From: Rhodanobacter sp. MP7CTX1
Lineage (GTDB): Bacteria; Pseudomonadota; Gammaproteobacteria; Xanthomonadales; Rhodanobacteraceae
Direction of reading: 5' to 3'
Assembly: GCF_014205795.1 (NCBI RefSeq)
Contig: NZ_JACHCN010000005.1
Span: forward strand, 186,001-250,000
DNA: 64,000 bases
Shown here: one piece after another, positions 63,246-64,000 of the stretch
Position numbering within the stretch: position 1 is the first letter of the stretch
Layout of the letters: each line of letters opens with the position of its first letter
Notes under the pieces: generated by a model
What the model was told of the DNA's origin: nothing
The model's input: the letters and a program-made list of their open reading frames with translations, nothing else
Databases searched by the model: none
Program-made: the position numbers and the translations under genes

Positions 63246-64000
63246 ATGACGGCTATAGCCCTACTAGACATCGACAATGACCCACATCTTGTCGCAGATA
63301 CACTTTTGTCAGCGCAGGGGAAAGACCCAAAATCCCCGAGACGGGTCTGGTTGCCCGCATTGGGGCACGTTCCTTCGGAATATGCATCTCCAGAAGGGTG
63401 TTGGCATATATCCAGGCTTGGACGGAAGACTTTCTTCCTACCCAACAACGCCGGGATTCTAGCCTTCGCAGGAGATTGCCACGCAGCATTCGAATTTTGG
63501 GCTGAGCTATCTGCAAAGTTTCTGGCGAGGGTTGCTTACGAGCCTTCCTTTCGAATCGACAATGCATTTGTCGACCAAGCAGTTCATCAGACAGGCCCAT
63601 CCAGGGCTTCGTTCTCTCTGCTCGGCATGTTCATCGACGCCACAGGAAGAAGGACCGCGTACACCCACAATCAACACATACGTATATCAACGAAAAATTT
63701 CGGGACTTGCTACGTAAGCGGGTCGGGCACCCATCTTGTCGCGAAGGTCATCAAAGACTCTGATGCTGCGCTCAGCTTGAATGGAGGCTGGCGTTCAACC
63801 TATTCGACATCTGCCACCGAAGACCTCGCTGAGCACATCAGTTCAGGCATGCTTTACCTAGACAGCGATAGCCGAAATGGCACTGTATCCAATTCACCTC
63901 TTTCGCACTTCAGTGGTGGATTCTATGAGTGGTACGGAGTCGGATCCGCCGGGATTCGCTCGATGTCACCCAGAGTCGACATCAATGTCCAGTTTCACAA
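63246..64000 (+). CDS. Possible N-terminal-Thr (proteasome-fold) hydrolase, runs off the right edge
   Basis: ATG 63246 with GGAGG six bases upstream; open to the window end, 251 codons visible. The N-terminus MTAIALLDIDNDPHLVADTL places a Thr directly after Met. Counting it as residue 1, Asp17 falls in VADT, the spacing of Thr1 and Asp17 in proteasome/HslV subunits. Further on, HISRLGRKTFFLP and AGILAFAGDCHAAFEFWAEL resemble the KVRRL...IAGFAGGTADAF segment of HslV, with His in place of catalytic Lys33. After that the sequence diverges (GRRTAYTHNQHIRISTKNFG, SGGFYEWYGVG). Fold assignment is inference. It could be an Ntn-type peptidase effector in the island. Confidence 0.6.
   Translation, partial: MTAIALLDIDNDPHLVADTLLSAQGKDPKSPRRVWLPALGHVPSEYASPEGCWHISRLGRKTFFLPNNAGILAFAGDCHAAFEFWAELSAKFLARVAYEPSFRIDNAFVDQAVHQTGPSRASFSLLGMFIDATGRRTAYTHNQHIRISTKNFGTCYVSGSGTHLVAKVIKDSDAALSLNGGWRSTYSTSATEDLAEHISSGMLYLDSDSRNGTVSNSPLSHFSGGFYEWYGVGSAGIRSMSPRVDINVQFH

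Overview
The window looks like a chromosomal segment of a GC-rich gammaproteobacterium, most likely of the Xanthomonadales (Rhodanobacter/Dyella-like). This rests on gene content and sequence style: an rmlBACD-manC polysaccharide cluster, an ABC-type O-antigen exporter, DUF3455, tripartite efflux operons and a LytTR two-component pair. No rRNA, tRNA or CRISPR array was seen. Gene calls rest on motifs read by eye; no database search was run.

Layout. 1-11.4 kb is a surface-polysaccharide locus. On the minus strand it holds an RgpF-like gene cut by the window edge, a WbsX-like protein, a sulfotransferase with a coiled-coil tail, wzt, wzm and a trans-sulfuration PLP enzyme. Divergently, on the plus strand, come rmlB-rmlA-rmlC-rmlD-manC. 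Together they make dTDP-L-rhamnose and GDP-mannose and export the finished chain. 11.5-23.8 kb holds DUF3455, a secreted crotonase-like protein, a frameshifted cytochrome P460, an EmrAB-type efflux operon with a divergent LysR gene, a Zymomonas-like pyruvate decarboxylase and a DoxX protein. 24-33 kb holds a repeat element, a broken MBL-fold gene, an M13 metallopeptidase, an orphan NarL-type regulator, a DUF2384-like gene and an RND efflux pair whose permease has lost its N-terminal third. 33-41 kb holds a glutathione S-transferase, a fused EgtB-EgtD ergothioneine gene, scars of a sensor kinase and an SDR, an intact SDR, a dienelactone hydrolase, gnd with a Lys/Ala-rich leader, and a truncated mutM abutting a DUF2384 antitoxin gene. 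41-46 kb is a damaged type I restriction locus (hsdM intact, hsdS cut, no hsdR). 47-53 kb is a tight sulfur operon (tandem rhodanese, split YedE/TsuA transporter, second rhodanese fold, MOCOS-like aminotransferase), divergent from a LytS/LytTR pair that is the obvious candidate regulator. 53-64 kb is an accessory island: a Vps62-like secreted protein, an SRAP remnant, an IS3 element, an intact ComEC-like MBL hydrolase, DUF2278, a lipoprotein, a secreted protein, and a gene running off the right edge that resembles an N-terminal-threonine (proteasome-fold) hydrolase.

Most unusual structure. Four copies of one intergenic element (about 12.2, 24.3, 46.5 and 58.4 kb) lie in the same orientation. 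Each carries a strong hairpin, flanked by AGTTGGAAYCTCTATTA-type repeats and, in two copies, a GntR-like palindrome. The hairpin keeps its pairing by compensatory change. Copies sit at points where genes are truncated or foreign. Two of them lie within a 682-bp direct duplication about 34 kb apart. I could not assign the element to a known class.

Many gene remnants (IS5, SnoaL-like, RND, alpha/beta hydrolase, Y_Y_Y sensor, SDR, mutM, hsdS, SRAP, MBL) show that the region from about 12 kb rightward has been repeatedly rearranged. The polysaccharide locus and the sulfur operon are intact.
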